From Marasmius tenuissimus (lineage: Eukaryota > Basidiomycota > Agaricomycetes > Agaricales > Marasmiaceae), in contig JAQOTA010000062.1 of NCBI GenBank assembly GCA_029532415.1, forward strand, positions 744,001-808,000: 64,000 nt of DNA, written 5' to 3'. The translations under genes were made by a program, and so were the position numbers. A model generated the notes under the pieces. It did not search any database. It was not told where the DNA came from and saw only the letters and a list, made by a program, of their open reading frames with translations. The first letter of the stretch is position 1. Every line of letters begins with the position of its first letter. Positions 22,938-35,395 of this stretch are shown piece after piece.

Positions 22938-24766
22938 ATGGCGACGCTCGAGATACCTCAAGTCGGACACCTCGCTGGACAACCATTGCAGCTTTGGCCA
23001 CACTTCCATCTCATTCCAGCCAATATAGTGGTCAGTGCGACCCTCCTTGTGAGTTTCTATGACCCGTTCCGTGTGATTGTTCCTCTCAGTCTTCCCATTC
23101 ATTCACAGGTCTATGATTACTTCTGCACATTGGATGAAGAGGTACAGATCTCACGTATCACTGGGTGCTTTCGAGAATTCTAGTTGCTGATACTGCTCAG
23201 GTGGTGTATGTGTGGTCAAGACCCTGGTCGTTTGGCTCCATCATATTCCTCTTCAATCGTTACCTGCCTTTCATCGACACGTTCTTGTCGATTGATGGTA
23301 TGTTTCTTCCGTTCTCTCACAGCCTAAGTATGTGCCGCTCACCAAATCCCTCAAAATCCGGATTCCAGTTTTCTTCGGAAGGCCGAATCCAAAAGTACGT
23401 GCCGCTGAAGGGTGACTCGACGAGCGTGTTTAACGGTTATCCATGGGTTCTCAGGAATGTCTTGCCCGTACAACGACCATCGTGTGTAAGAACTTTTAGC
23501 CTCCACGCACATTTGACTACTGACATCGATCTTGGACTCACAGGGCTCATGTATGTCGGCATAGCCTTTTCTGAAAGTAAGTCCGGACAACCCCCATCTT
23601 GACGACAGCTAAACATTTAGGATGACAGTCATCTTGATCTTGCGAACGTATGCATTGTGGGAGCGAAAACGAAGCATCCTTCTCGTATTGGGTTCCACGA
23701 CAATGGTATGGCTCGTGACGGTGTATATCAAGTTTTCCGGGATTTTCAACTGACTCGGAAGCGTGGCAGATTGCCATTATATCGGGAGCCATATGTTTAC
23801 AGAAGCAAAATGAGTCCCTGGTCTGTGAGTATAGTTTCCATGCAGACACTCCAAGTCTCGGTTCAAGAAATTCTCATTGGCATGTAGTCGCACCGACCAT
23901 GGGACCTGGCTGTCATATCATCAAAGCCGACAATATTGCATTCATCTCTTACATCGTGCTTCTATTTACCGAGACCAGTAAGTGCTTCTCAACATACTCA
24001 CGCCGATAATTTGGGGCGAATGACCCTTACTTTTACAGTCATCGCTGTCTTGACTCTTGTCAAAGGTTATCACGATTGTGAGTCGACCTCTGTCACTCGA
24101 CTTACCTCCTTACCCATAGAATGAATCGAATCCCGCTCTAGTGCGGCGTACCCGTTCTCCTTGGGTTGTACAACTGTATCAGCATGGTTCGTCAACCCTA
24201 TTTACACCACTCTCCAACGGATAGTGGCTGACGCTTTCGCTTTCAGGTATCCTCTTTTACGTGTACCTCCTAGGTAAGGCTGGGATCATCTCGACAGGGA
24301 ACCTCGCTGTCGTCTCAGGCCTGACTTCCTTCCCCACGCTAGCTTTGTCCCTTGGGAACATCCTGACGGGTGTCATCAACCCAGTAAGTTGACCTCGGAT
24401 CGCTTTCGCTTGTGCTCGCGGACAAACATTGACGAGTGACACCATTCGACAGAGGATGGGAACTTGGCTAGCTAGGTATGTTGCGGTGCATAGATTCGTC
24501 ATTACGGCTCTCCGTGATGCTGATCGTCCGTTTTTGACTATAGCCCGCAAAGAGTTCTTCACTCGCTCTTATCGAGTCGTGTACTCATTGTAATGTTCAG
24601 TGGTCAACCCGCCTCTGAAGGGATGTCCCAGCGGACTCCAGCCTTTTCTCTGACTTCCTCAGCCATTGTCAGCGCGGACCTGATGCCTTTCGATGACGAT
24701 GAGACTGTATCGACGGATAGTCCGCGATGGAGCAGGTCTCGGACTCGCATACGAAACCCTAGGTGA
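22938..24766 (+). CDS. DUF6533-family seven-helix membrane protein
   Basis: Agaricomycete-specific polytopic membrane protein of unknown function. The start at 22938 gives an N-terminal tail, then after introns VYDYFCTLDEE and WSRPWSFGSIIFLFNRYLPFIDTF, the DUF6533 hallmark. Later segments carry ILILRTYALWERKRSILLV, a GCHII motif after helix 5, TIIAVLTLVKGYHD, LRRTRSPWVVQLYQHG and QRVLHSLLSSRVL. The tail is acidic and serine-rich, with the stop at 24764-24766. Introns in the middle (23300-23900) are uncertain. One plausible intron (GTATATC to GTGGCAG, about 47 bases near 23726) removes an in-frame TGA; without it the gene would be broken there. The topology resembles a G-protein-coupled receptor but no ligand is known. 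Confidence 0.8.
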
Positions 24767-25320
24767 CAGGACACTACTCCTTTCGCCCGTCAAATGTAAA
24801 CCTGAGTCGTAACTCCTGCCTTGTTACCATAATAACCAGTTACTGTAATCATTTCTGAATTACATTTCTGAAGCTTGAGTCGACAGATCACCGGTGATGT
24901 GAGATTGTGTAATAAGGCAATGTTTAGACTATATGCAGAATTGAAAAAAGCGGGAATAAAACTACGAGATCTGCGAAAGGAATGCTAAGTATCTACAGTA
25001 CTAGTGAACAAATCAGACTACGGACCCTGCAAGATTTGAGGAAAATAAATAGAGGGGGGCGGCGGGCCCGAACTTACTGCCTCCGGCCCCTCTTTGGGGT
25101 TTAATTATCTACTACACGAACCGCTGAACTATTGAGAGCTCGATATAATAGAGTGTGGACCTCGAATATATAGCGTTGTTTCAGACCGATTGTGGCTGAT
25201 CAACAACGTTCGGTGTACCTACATCTGGCAGAGGGCCGGTTTCCCTTTTCGGCGCCGCTACCGTTCTGCCGAAGTTCGGCTTCTGTTTCACGACTTGGAC
25301 TCTGTCACTCTGAGAGTCGA

Positions 25321-25341
25321 GACCAAGAGGTCTCGCCGATC
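25321..25341. repeat. Inverted repeat, left arm
   Basis: GACCAAGAGGTCTCGCCGAT here recurs as its reverse complement at about 25854-25874, with weaker similarity extending some 10 bases on each side. Arms are about 510 bases apart. This could be a degenerate mobile element end; no transposase frame lies between. Confidence 0.6.
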
Positions 25342-25852
25342 TGAATCGAGTACATATACGGCATGGGGTGGTCCCCTCTGACACCTGTCCGCCACAAACT
25401 AAATGGAAAACATATCTTTCGTGAATCACTGCAATTTGTGTTGAGAAAAGTGTACAAGCATAATCCCCATGCTCAAAAACCTACAGAACGGTACCAAAAT
25501 CGTACTGTGGTGATCAGTGTAAGTAGCAGGAGTCTGGAGAGGATAGTCAGAACAAAAAACCATGACGTATAGACTGGGTTCGGCGGTAGAGTCCCGCCAC
25601 ATCCACATTTTCAGAGTCAGGCGACCATCCAACGTGTTCCTCGCTCGTAGGGTTTTGAAAGACATTTGTGATTTACTCTTCGACATACGGCGACATGGGG
25701 CCAGGGGGAGGGACTTACGAGGGACACAGAGAGGACTGTAAAAAGCGACATAGCGTCTGCCGAGGTCTGCCGCCTGCGCCGCTGTCAACAGAAGCACCGG
25801 ATATCAGTTTCACACGCCAGGCCACGCGAGTGGGCCCATGTCCAAGATTTGA

Positions 25853-25876
25853 ATCGGCGAGACCTCTTGGTCGAGA
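25853..25876. repeat. Inverted repeat, right arm
   Basis: Reverse complement of the segment at 25321-25341 (ATCGGCGAGACCTCTTGGTC). The flanks diverge quickly, so if this was a transposon it is old. Confidence 0.6.
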
Positions 25877-26475
25877 CTGTACTCTGACGCGTAACAGCAT
25901 GTTCATCCAACTCCCGCCCGCATGCCGGTGGATCTTCCGCACAGACTCATACCTTTGGGCCACACTCAGGACTGAGCTCCGACGGTCCGAGTATTCTTTG
26001 TAAATCTCTGTGTATAGTATGTCCTCAAAATATAAGGATTAGAATCAGTGCATGTATAGTGCAAGACATAGTGTGTAGCCCCATACACAACGACACTTGA
26101 GCACTTAAGCCTTGATATTTCGATCCCGTCAAAGAGCTTCTTAGCATAGTACTGACTGGACGAGACTATCTGCGATTGCTGTCGAATTGACTTTGGCGGC
26201 TGCGGCTCGGAGAGGCATGAGAGGGGGGATAGAAAAGAAAGAGCGTACTACGAGAGGCCAGGAAATGAAGATACACTTTCACGAGAGGAAACGAACAAGC
26301 AAAGGAAGAACGAGAGGTGGAAGGAAGGCGAGGCTGTGACGGAATAGTTGGAGCGACGAAGGAATACTAAGTTGAGTGAAGAAACGTGGTCAAACATGAA
26401 TATGCATGAACAATGGGGCACTGTAACGTAGAGGGCCAGAGGCTCTTGGACAGACCGCCCATCGGAGAGTGATTC

Positions 26476-28740
26476 CTAAGCCTTCGGATCAATGAAAATA
26501 CGTCTACCTTTTATTGGACTTCGATCACTATCCCGTCGACCAGGCTTGTGTTGCTCTAGCGTTCCCCGAATACTAGAGAACGGTTCGGAAAACACGGATT
26601 TAATCTCTCTTCTGGGACCGAGGGATTGTCGTAAATCATGCAAAGCATGGTCAAGCCCTCGAAGTTCGCTGCTCATATCATCCGAAAGAGGGGCTGAATA
26701 AGGGGAGGTTTCAATCTCCCCCGTCCCACTGCTGGTCGAGGTGGTGGCAGAGGAGATGGTGGTGACGTTAACGGTGCTGGAGGGTATGAAGTGATTGAAC
26801 AAGAACGAGGCGCCACCCTTGGGGTCGGCAGCAACCAAGTCACAAAGGATGCAAGAATGGCGATTTTTGGGGCCTCGTCTGAGAACGAGAACGGGAACGA
26901 GAGCGCGTTCTGGGGGACGAACGTGACCGAGAACGTGAAGAGCTAGCAAGCGAACTGCTTGCCGACGGCCTCCTTCTCCTCCCTCTAGGCGACGGCGAAT
27001 ACCTCCGCCCATCTGGTGACCTCGAATCCCACCTTCCCCCGCAACGTCGATACCACAAACGCTCCCCTCTTCCCCTCTTGCCACTATTCAAATTCGTCGA
27101 ATACGACCTGTTCGCTTGCTCTTTCCTCCTCATATACCGCTTATCGCTCTCAATCCTCTCCCCGTCGATCTCCTCGTCAATCCACCGCTGCCTCTGCGTC
27201 TCCGCTTTCTGGTGCTTCTCGTCAGCGACTTCCCGCCACTTGCGTTTCTCGGCTTCGCGCTCAGGTTCACGCTCATATTCACGTTCCTGCTTGCGTTTGT
27301 CCCGGGAAATTGAATGGTGAGAGAGGTGCCCCCGAAGCCGCGCTGTTAGTTCTGCTGTACCATGTGAGGCATTGGCCTTGGGCACATCGTCCGTTGATTG
27401 ACTAGTGTGCCGGCCAGGGATCCTCTGCTGCACCTGGATTTGTGGCCCCATCCCCCAACCTTCAGTCTCATATTCTGATGGATGGTCTGTGAAGGCATGT
27501 CCAAGTTCTCCTCGCCGTTTGCCACCTACGAGATGGGCATCTGCCACCGGAAAACCAGGTGTAGAAGCTCGGGAGGGTTTGTCGACTGACATGGTGCTAC
27601 CAGTAACACGATTGCGTAGTTCCGCCCCTGTCTCCAGGCCGGAGCTGGTAGCAGAACCAGTGCCGTGAGGAAGGGATAGATCAGGCTCTGTGGACAAGGA
27701 CCTGGGCTTCATCTCAGGTGGAACGGAGGGCTGATTTACGATCTTCAAACGACTTTGAAGGGAGGAAGGGATGTCTAATTTACGGGAGTTGTCATCTTTG
27801 GAATATACCCTAATCACAGTCCTGATGGCCGGATAAGTAAATGACCGTGATGCTAAACGAAAAGGATGGACTCACGGTTCCACAACAAGACCTATTTCAG
27901 AGTTGCGGTGCGAGGAAAGCGCCGCGCTCCTTTCCCCATCCGCGGCAGATAGCCCTGGTATCGGGGCGTGCCAACGAGCTGGAGCTGCGGAGAGGGTCTT
28001 AACTGGCGCCGTGTGGAGCCCGAGTTCTTCATAAAAGCCTTTATGTTGTCCCTTTCCTCTTGCATGTGCCAAGGTGTGTTGCATCCCTTCCGCGCCGCCG
28101 AAGTGGCGGTGAGATCGCGAGCTTGCTCAATGAGCCTGGTTTTTAGGAAGCGCAGATTAGTAACACACTTCAAATTGCACGCAGAATGGCAAGGCTGAAG
28201 AGGTTCACGCACCGGATAACAGTGTCGAAGTAAGCCTGGGTGGGATCTTCATCGGCAGAAGTTTGCATGTCTTCTTGCGTTTGCTCGCTGCACATGTCTA
28301 CCAGATTGTGGGCGAGAGCAGAAACCTCTCTCGCAAGTGACCGAAAAGCGGCTCTGTTTGTATCAACAGCCTGAGATGAAGCCCTTGCGATTAGCCTATG
28401 TCACGGTTGGAAGGTACTCCGATGAACAGACCTCTGCGGCTCGTACAACGTCTATGGCCAGATCTAATAGCGCAGTGAACCGCGGGGTGGATCGAGCACT
28501 ACCAAATTTTCCCTTCAGGTTCTCAAGGGGAGCTGTCGAGACGGTGGCCTGAGCCCCCACTTGACGCCGTCTAGTAATGCCTTTTCTGGAAGTGATGGAG
28601 CGTGTACTCGGATCGTATGGGGCATACGGCGACTGTCTGGATGCATGCAGGGCTCGAAGACCTCCTCTCTCAATGCCCGTAGCAACAGATACTTCCGCGC
28701 CATGAATGACACCAATAGATTCTGGAGTTTGGAGTTCGAT
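26476..28740 (-). CDS. Hypothetical protein with helical N-terminus and RS-rich C-terminus
   Basis: Multi-exon gene with an unresolved 5' end. The first supported exon gives STRSITSRKG and ENLKGKFGSARSTPRFTALLDLAIDVVRAAE. The next gives VDTNRAAFRSLAREVSALAHNLVDM, an amphipathic helical pattern resembling the MLKL/adaptor-like N-terminal bundles of basidiomycete kinases (weak inference). Exon joins near 28070-28200 are ambiguous. The large exon 27817-26840 starts VYSKDDNSRKLD, becomes strongly charged (EREYEREPEREAEKRKW) and ends in long Arg-Ser runs. A 67-base intron from GTGACTTGG to CCTCCAG then restores an open frame (TVNVTTISSATTS) to the stop at 26476. RS domains suggest a nuclear or RNA-processing role, but no RNA-binding domain is seen. 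Confidence 0.55.
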
Positions 28741-31049
28741 TGTTACACGGCCCCGCTCCGTGTCTTGCTTATCTTGTGAAGACCGAACGAAAAGGTGTTC
28801 ATAAAACCTTCGGGAAAAGCATCGATAACAATGTTAACGAGCCAAGAAAGTGGAACTAGCGCACCCTATAGACCCTGCAACTAGTGAGCAAAACCCAGCC
28901 CCAACGCCAAATCCCACAGTAAGAGCATGGCTCTGCTCTGTAGCACTGCTAACTGTGCTCAACATGGCACTCATTACCGCCATGACCGCAGAAGATAACC
29001 CTATTCTTCGCCTGATTCCTTGCGAAAGGACATTTGATATCGTAAGCTTGTTGTGTCTAGTCATCGTCAAATTCATGAAGTGAGCGAGATCGAGGTAGCT
29101 GTTGAGCTTGGGGCAGACAGCAGCCGTACAAGGGAGAAATGTTAATGATCCATCACAGATCCCGAAGCTAGAGAACTGACGAATTCTCACCCAGGCAGAC
29201 TCTGACTCTATATCAGCTCGGGATCAACAGCATCTTGGCCCAAATATGGATGGAAAGGCATGTGCAGTCGAGAGGGTGCCGTCAGGATTGCGACGCGTTC
29301 ATTATGATTGGGGTCGACGCCTTTAGTTCTTGCAAGTTGGAACTAAAGCGTTTCCAGAGCCCTCAGGAGCATAGATAATACTCCGATCCCCAGAAGGGAG
29401 TTTGCTCTTCCGTGTTTGTGAGTGTAGGCAACTCCGGTTCAGGTTGCGTACGCTTACTAAGCAAGGTTTTGCCCAAATCCTTCGCGCGCGAAGTACCATC
29501 CTCCTTCCCAGCTACACAAGACTCAGAACAGCCGCAAAATAGCTATAAAAAGCATATATAGGCCTTCTGTACATATATAAGCAGCTTAATATTATAATCG
29601 ACGTAGGAAGTTCCTGGAAGTACACGTCCTCAGACTCGAAAGCGTCCATGTTATCCATGGTGACCTTCTCGTCCCAGTCTTTCTTGCTACGTTGAGAGCA
29701 TATTTAGTTCTAGACCCTCCGCAGAAGTTCTAAACAGTGGTTAACCCCCCTCAGAAGGTCAATTCAAGTGGTATCAGTGCACACTGCAAAGGTCTTGTAA
29801 TTTGTTGAATTACCGTGCATTGTTCGTTTTTCTTGGCCGTAGCGTGGTCTGCTGTTCTTTAATGCTGCCTTTCACGATATCTAGAGGCTAGGTCATAAAA
29901 TTTAGCTATTATGAGGGAGTTTGATCGAGGTTAAGTATAATAAACGAGACGCGTTTGAACGCGTCGTGCGTGATTGTGATGTTTATGCATGTTTGCAAGT
30001 CATATTCCCTCCAAATTTCGGAATGAGTTTCTGGCCACTCCGACGTCGATCTGATCGTCGGAATTTCCTATATGAAGTATTTTCGAGGTATTGGCTGAAC
30101 CAAAATAAAAGATTTCGTCCAGGATCATGGTGAAAACCAGGGAAAGAGTTGAATGTAAACCCCGGAACATTCATAGGACCACCACAAGAGATCAAATCAC
30201 AATTTTGCTTCAGCCAATACCTTCAAGTGATTGTACTGAACGTTTCTTCTCACTAAAACTAGGTACCAAAATTGATTGTTCAAGCCACACTAATTTGCGC
30301 GAAGAATCTGAGCATTTGGGACCGTGGGACCGTATCATGCGGAGCTTAAATTGGCGGAGGGTTGCCTACACTCAGTGTTTGAAGGGATTGACATGCGGAA
30401 GTTCAAGTTGACTTTACCGGTGCATCTGGTTGACCAGTTACCGATTGCCGGCTATGACCGGTCCACCGTCCTACATGCCATAAGCTTTCCCACGCTCGAC
30501 CATCTGAATTTTACCACAACCGTCAACTCATCAAGTTTCTTCTGCCTCTTCGCGTCCTCTGGGCCGCTGTACTGGAACGATACACGAGAAGGAGATGTAT
30601 TCAGGTATATTCTCTCGTCACAATACAAAGTCGACTGTGCTAACATCCGTCAGGTGCAACCAATCGATCTTCAGTCGAGAATCCGCCAAATGGCCGTAAA
30701 ATTCGCATTCTGGACTCTTTTCAATGTCACCCTCGGCACTGTGTTTCGAATGCAAGCCATTTTCAGATCTCTACCGGAGTGAATGGGCAAGGCTTGACTT
30801 GTCCACTTGGAAGTCTTGGAAGTTCATTTCCAGTTCGGCAATCTTTGGGTAATCCATTGTTGGTCCATATTGGACACCTCCCACGATATATGTTCCAATA
30901 GACTGGAGAGCCCCGGCGAACACTAGCAATATAGTTGCGACCGGCCATCTAGATACCTCGATGTCCCGGACAAGGAAACCATACAGTGTTCCTCGAGCGT
31001 TCCTGGATGTGGCCCACCTGTAATGTTTGGTGGACAACGGCTAGCGGAG
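28741..31049. other. Long gap, no secure gene
   Basis: At 28834-29190 both strands hold hydrophobic frames that mirror each other; one may be a 5' exon of the gene at 26476-28740. From 29190 to 30750 I see only A/T-rich spacer with isolated frames. From about 30768 to 31120 the sequence matches the upstream region of the paralogous gene at 54829. Confidence 0.4.
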
Positions 31050-31057
31050 TATAAAAG
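31050..31057 (+). promoter_or_regulatory. TATA box of secreted-protein gene copy 1
   Basis: TATAAAAG lies 71 bases before the start codon, and the same octamer followed by CTGGGAG lies exactly 71 bases before the start codon of the paralogue at 54829. Confidence 0.7.
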
Positions 31058-31120
31058 CTGGGAGCGAAGATATGATAGAGACAGCAATCCTCATCTGTTC
31101 AGGTATCGGGATCCTCAACA

Positions 31121-33902
31121 ATGAGGCTCTCAGCTATAGTCTCGTTCGTCGCTCTGCTCGTTCCAAAGGCCTTCGCACAAGCTGCATGGCCTCCCTTCGA
31201 TCCTTCACCAGCATTTACGGTTGGATACATTCAGGCGTACGTGGTACTCCGGTTCACCTGGAACACGTTCCTAATCACCTTCGAACTCACAGTGCAACAT
31301 TGAACAACGCGTCCGATATTCTATCCGGTGGAACCCTCACGGTGAACAACCAGGAGTTCATCATCCCAAGGAATCTGTTGGTCAACACCCCTGTGCTCAC
31401 CGCGGTGTCATGGAACGAGATGTTCAAAGACGGTAAAATCAACTTGCCATTGTGGCCAGAAGTCGCCTGGGAAGCTCAGGTGAGGAATTTGCTCTCGACG
31501 TAGCTGAAACTTGGCGTCTCTCAACTTCGGGATGACAAATGCAGATCTTCGCTAACTACATCGGAGGACAACTGGTCGCGGGTATCGTCTACATTTTCCA
31601 GGAATTAGGTCACACCGGTCAAGGTTTCATCTCGCACATCGACTATGCAAAGGGAGAGTTCCGTGTTGGTGGTACTCCGGACGATACAACATCCGGTATG
31701 AGGGTGGTTATAAGCGATCCGGGTAAGTTATATCCGTGCGTTCCGGTGAGCAACCACTGAATAGTCGTTTCATCTACTATTAGAGGGTCGTTATGGTCTT
31801 GTTCATGGTGACTGGCCTCTGTGGACATCCGACACGGGTATGTGCTTGAGCTTGAGCCGTCATTGCCCTCGCTCATATGGTTGCGTCCCTGCAGAAAGCC
31901 CAAGTATCCTCGCGAGCACCGGCTTCCCGGTTTGCATTCCTCGAGCTGATCCCGACGTGGAGGACGACCCATTGTGCCCTCAAAAGAATCGACCTCGCGA
32001 CACGAACGGAGGTTATATCAGAGAATTGTGCAGTCCAGTTTCCTAGGATTTGGATTGTTGTGATGCTGATACCGCGCCCGTAGCACTTTCGGTCGTCCTC
32101 CCGTTCGGGAAGGCGAGCCTGACCCCAACCTTTTCGTCCCCCTTGTGGTTGGCGACAGCGTCATCTATTCCGGAACAATGGTCGAGGACCCTGAAACTAA
32201 GGAAAGATTCATCGCCGCGTTCGCTGTTGAAGCCAACTTGGGCTTCTATACTACCCCTGGCACGACGTGAGTTGGACTCTAGGACAATGATGCATGTCTG
32301 CTAACATCTCTCACCAGGCCCGCGTACTTGTGGATCAATGACGCCCTTCAGGTCGGTATCGTTGGAAGTGAGTGGATGTCCGTGTTCTTCTTCCGCTTGA
32401 TGAGCTAACGAATGATCTCCAATCAGACCCTCGAGGAGAGGTAGCAGAGACAAGAGTGCAAGGATTTACGACAGACCACACCGCCACTATCCAAGTCTAT
32501 ACCCTTGACGTCGACCCTTGCACTGGTGAGGAATCTGAACGACTCTGGGGATCGGTTGTTCCCCGTCCCGAAGATCGAAAGGGAGAGTTCCGTTTCCGTA
32601 GCGAGGACGCTCGGTAGGTCCCCTCTCTTCATGCATCGTGCACTACGTTAACTCACGATCGGAAATGCAGGCTACCACCGTACACCAGAGAAGTCCGAGT
32701 CCGAATGGTTACTGGAACGACTACTACGCCTAACGGAATCATCGCTGGTGAATTCACAGCGCCAATGTCACCTGAAGGCTTCATCTTCCCAGAGTTGATC
32801 AACTTTGGCCAGAATGAGCTCCCGCATGAGTTTGATAAACTTCCGTTCCTTGCTCAAGGGAGTGGCCCTTGGCTTGGTGGCATTCCGGGAGTGCCGCAGA
32901 CTGCGACAGGACCCATTGTGGGACAGCTTGACCCTTGGCCAGGTGAGTGCCTTTTGACTGAGATCTCATGAAGTCGATTTTAACTCTGGCTTTGCAGGTG
33001 TCACGAAGCCTACTCCCATCGTTTGCGCAGTGGTTGACCCCAAGGTACCGATCGCGAATGCTGGTCCTGATGTGACTGTGCTCGGTGGCTCTCCCGTCGA
33101 ATTGAACGGCGGTCTCAAAAATGATGTGAACAGTGAGTATTTCCCTCGCAGGTGAGAGCGGACGTGTATTGACTGATGAATTTCTTACAGTCACCGGGGT
33201 GACCTTCAAGTGGAACCAGACTGGAGGGGTCGCCGTCCAGATGAGCTCTACGGATAAAATCAACTCCACCTTCACGGCCCCAACGGTGACAACCCTCACC
33301 GCTCTCACCTTCATGCTCGAAGCATCGAACGCAGACGGAAAGACGACAGACGATGTGATAATCAACGTTAACCCTGCGATCGCCGATGCGGTGAGTCGGG
33401 CCGTGCCCTACGACATACCTTGTCAGCAGCTGATTGATATCTACGACTTTCCAGATCACTCTGCAAAGCGTTGACATCCGCAGCGGAGGCGGTGGAACCC
33501 GCGCTTTGACTGTTGTGGCCACAACAAACAGCCCAGTCTCCCAGTTGTTCCTCTCGGTGGGTCTCCTTCAGCCAGTGCTACTTCAGATTGTTTCGATCTC
33601 ACGCACCATCTCTAACCCAGGCCGACAACATACAACGTGTTCCAATGTCATTGATCGCGCCCCAGCGGTTCCAAGCGATCGTTTCAGTCAGGGTACCTCC
33701 AGCATTCGTGACGATAACGTCAAGTCTAGGTGCATCTGTTACCGTGGCAGTTGATGATTTCGCTGGTGCTGTCGAGAGCGCCGGGGCAGGCAACGCGACG
33801 GGAACGAGTGCTACTGCCACCGAGACTGCAACAGCAACAGCAACCTCAAGCACGGAAGTCGAACTGGAGACGGAAACTTCCACTGTTTCCGCGACTGCTT
33901 GA
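31121..33902 (+). CDS. Secreted fungal protein of unknown function, copy 1
   Basis: Starts MRLSAIVSFVALLVPKAFAQ, a signal peptide ending at Ala-Gln, then AWPPFDPSP. The body is a conserved fungal family without known activity, with landmarks GTLTVNNQEFIIPRNLLV, IFANYIGGQLVAG, FPVCIPRADP followed by DPLCPQKNRP, and LDVDPCTGEES. After the cysteine-bearing core comes an Ig/PKD-like segment (IANAGPDVTVLGGSPVELNGG, FTAPTVTTLTALTF) and a low-complexity Thr/Ala/Ser tail without a GPI signal. About ten introns; one donor near 32035 is GTCC rather than GTRNG. The role is probably extracellular or in the cell wall. It is duplicated at 54829-57595. Confidence 0.85.
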
Positions 33903-34229
33903 AGTTCCTATTCTTTCATTTTCATTTTCTGGGATGTCGTAGAACAGGTAGACTCTCTTTTGTATATATTCGATACCATTCCTCCCAATATAACAAGCAA
34001 AGCACTAAATAACCTATGATGAGTGAAAGATGAGGCGCGTTTGACACACAGAACGACAAGGGCTACTTACTGTCCAAGTCGGATATCGGTGCACAATGGA
34101 TTGAACCGTCGTTGTGGCGGACGTTTGATTCATCGTACACGGACTGTGGGTAGCTGTCATCATTCTATCAGTATAGTACGATGTAAGAGAATGAGAAGTA
34201 AAGAAAACCAATTCTCACCTCTTCCTATG
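33903..34229. other. Convergent 3' flanks
   Basis: A/T-rich spacer between convergent genes with no gene. AATATAACAAGC near 33988 resembles sequence after the paralogue's stop (near 57677), so the duplication includes some 3' flank. Confidence 0.4.
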
Positions 34230-35084
34230 CTACTTGGCGTTGAGGTCGTGCAGCACCCGCACTACGATCCCAACACCGTCTTCAACCGTTTCCCGATGTT
34301 CTTCAGGAACTCTCGCGAGGAGACTCGTGAGTTTGTCGGGGTGCCATCTGAGCAACGACGCTCGTATCCTCTCTTTCCTCGTAACCTTCGAATCTCGCAC
34401 TCTCAACGACCCCAGTACGAATTCCTCCACATTCTCCGCTGTAAGGTCTTCAAGCGTGATCCTCCTCTCTCTCTCTTTTCCCTTCCTCTTCTTCGCCTTG
34501 CCCTTGTCCTCTTCAACACTGACCGGCCAGGGGATATCTTCGAATGTAACCTCTCCATCGTCATCATGCACGTTGACTCTCCTCAATAGCTCCTTCCACC
34601 GCGTCTCATAGCTATTCCACCTCTCAAGCAACCCTCTCTCTACTTCTCTCAACCGCAATTCCTCCCGGAGCTCTTCGGTACGCTTGAAATCTCGATTCCC
34701 ATTCGCGTCACGTAGAATACCCCCAGTTCGTACCCACTCCTCTTCTCCCCGACGCGCTTCGGATTCTTCCTTGTTTATCCGTGCAGCCCTTTCAGGCGAA
34801 ATTTGGGGTTGGGGGACAGGAGAAGTGATAGAGGGTTCGGTTTTGGGTTCAGTTATCTTGTTGGTCGTGCTATTTGAGGTCGAGTTGGTAGCGAGACCAG
34901 CGGGGAAAGCTAGGTATCCCATTCCATAGTTGGAGTTTGCAGTGGATGATTGTACCAAAGGTCCTTTGCTTGGGGAACTCGAGGGGCTCTTTGTGGGTGT
35001 ACCAAACAAGAGGCCAGGTCCGAGATCGGCGTATTTGCTTGGTGTGCTTGGCGGTGAGCGGGAGAAAGTCGTTCTGAAATTCAT
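34230..35084 (-). CDS. NFKBIL1-like / J-domain-tail protein
   Basis: Single-exon gene of 284 codons. The N-terminal third is Ser/Pro/Thr-rich. The centre is charged coiled coil (RAARINKEESEARRGEEEW, then LREELRLREVERGLLERW). The C-terminus carries RIRASLLRWHPDKLTSLLARV followed by EDGVGIVVRVLHDLNAK, matching fungal relatives of NF-kappa-B inhibitor-like protein 1, which end in a WHPDK motif like a J-domain fragment. A full DnaJ fold (HPD loop between helices II and III) is not present. The animal relative is linked to mRNA processing; the role here is inferred only weakly. Frames on the plus strand across it are shadows. Confidence 0.72.
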   Translation of the reverse strand: MNFRTTFSRSPPSTPSKYADLGPGLLFGTPTKSPSSSPSKGPLVQSSTANSNYGMGYLAFPAGLATNSTSNSTTNKITEPKTEPSITSPVPQPQISPERAARINKEESEARRGEEEWVRTGGILRDANGNRDFKRTEELREELRLREVERGLLERWNSYETRWKELLRRVNVHDDDGEVTFEDIPWPVSVEEDKGKAKKRKGKERERRITLEDLTAENVEEFVLGSLRVRDSKVTRKERIRASLLRWHPDKLTSLLARVPEEHRETVEDGVGIVVRVLHDLNAK

Positions 35085-35395
35085 TTGACAAGAGTCGTGG
35101 AGATGGTCGACAGTTCTCAGTGTCGTGGGCGTTTCGGTTCAGAAAGTTCAACACGAGTTCAACGTCCCGCTGTGACAACTCTCACAAGCACCTGACTGTT
35201 ACATCCATCACGTACGCGTCGACGCGTCTGTCCAGACGCGCTCTCCAGAGCTCAAGTTCGATAGAAATACGCGTTTCCTTTGTACTATAAAAAGGAATCC
35301 CACTATAATACAACTTTCGCGTTACTAAAACGCATGCAAAAATCAACAATTACAATGCAAAGTCCAAAGATCCAATCTCGCTCCACCCAAATCCT
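35085..35395. other. Short intergenic spacer
   Basis: Promoter side of the NFKBIL1-like gene and 3' flank of the next gene. A GC-rich block at 35215-35245 (TACGCGTCGACGCGTC) is partly self-complementary and could be a binding site; no other feature. Confidence 0.35.

Larger units (their letters stand above)
24767..26475. other. Gene-free region with a short inverted repeat
   Basis: No gene found. Frames around 25181-25429 and 25668-26003 owe part of their similarity to an inverted copy of the same short segment. The block 26000-26475 is purine-rich and featureless. Confidence 0.45.

Noticed and set aside
28850..29083. Plus-strand hydrophobic frame with a membrane-like segment
   Set aside because: No ATG at its start, and it mirrors an equally open minus-strand frame; neither could be favoured.
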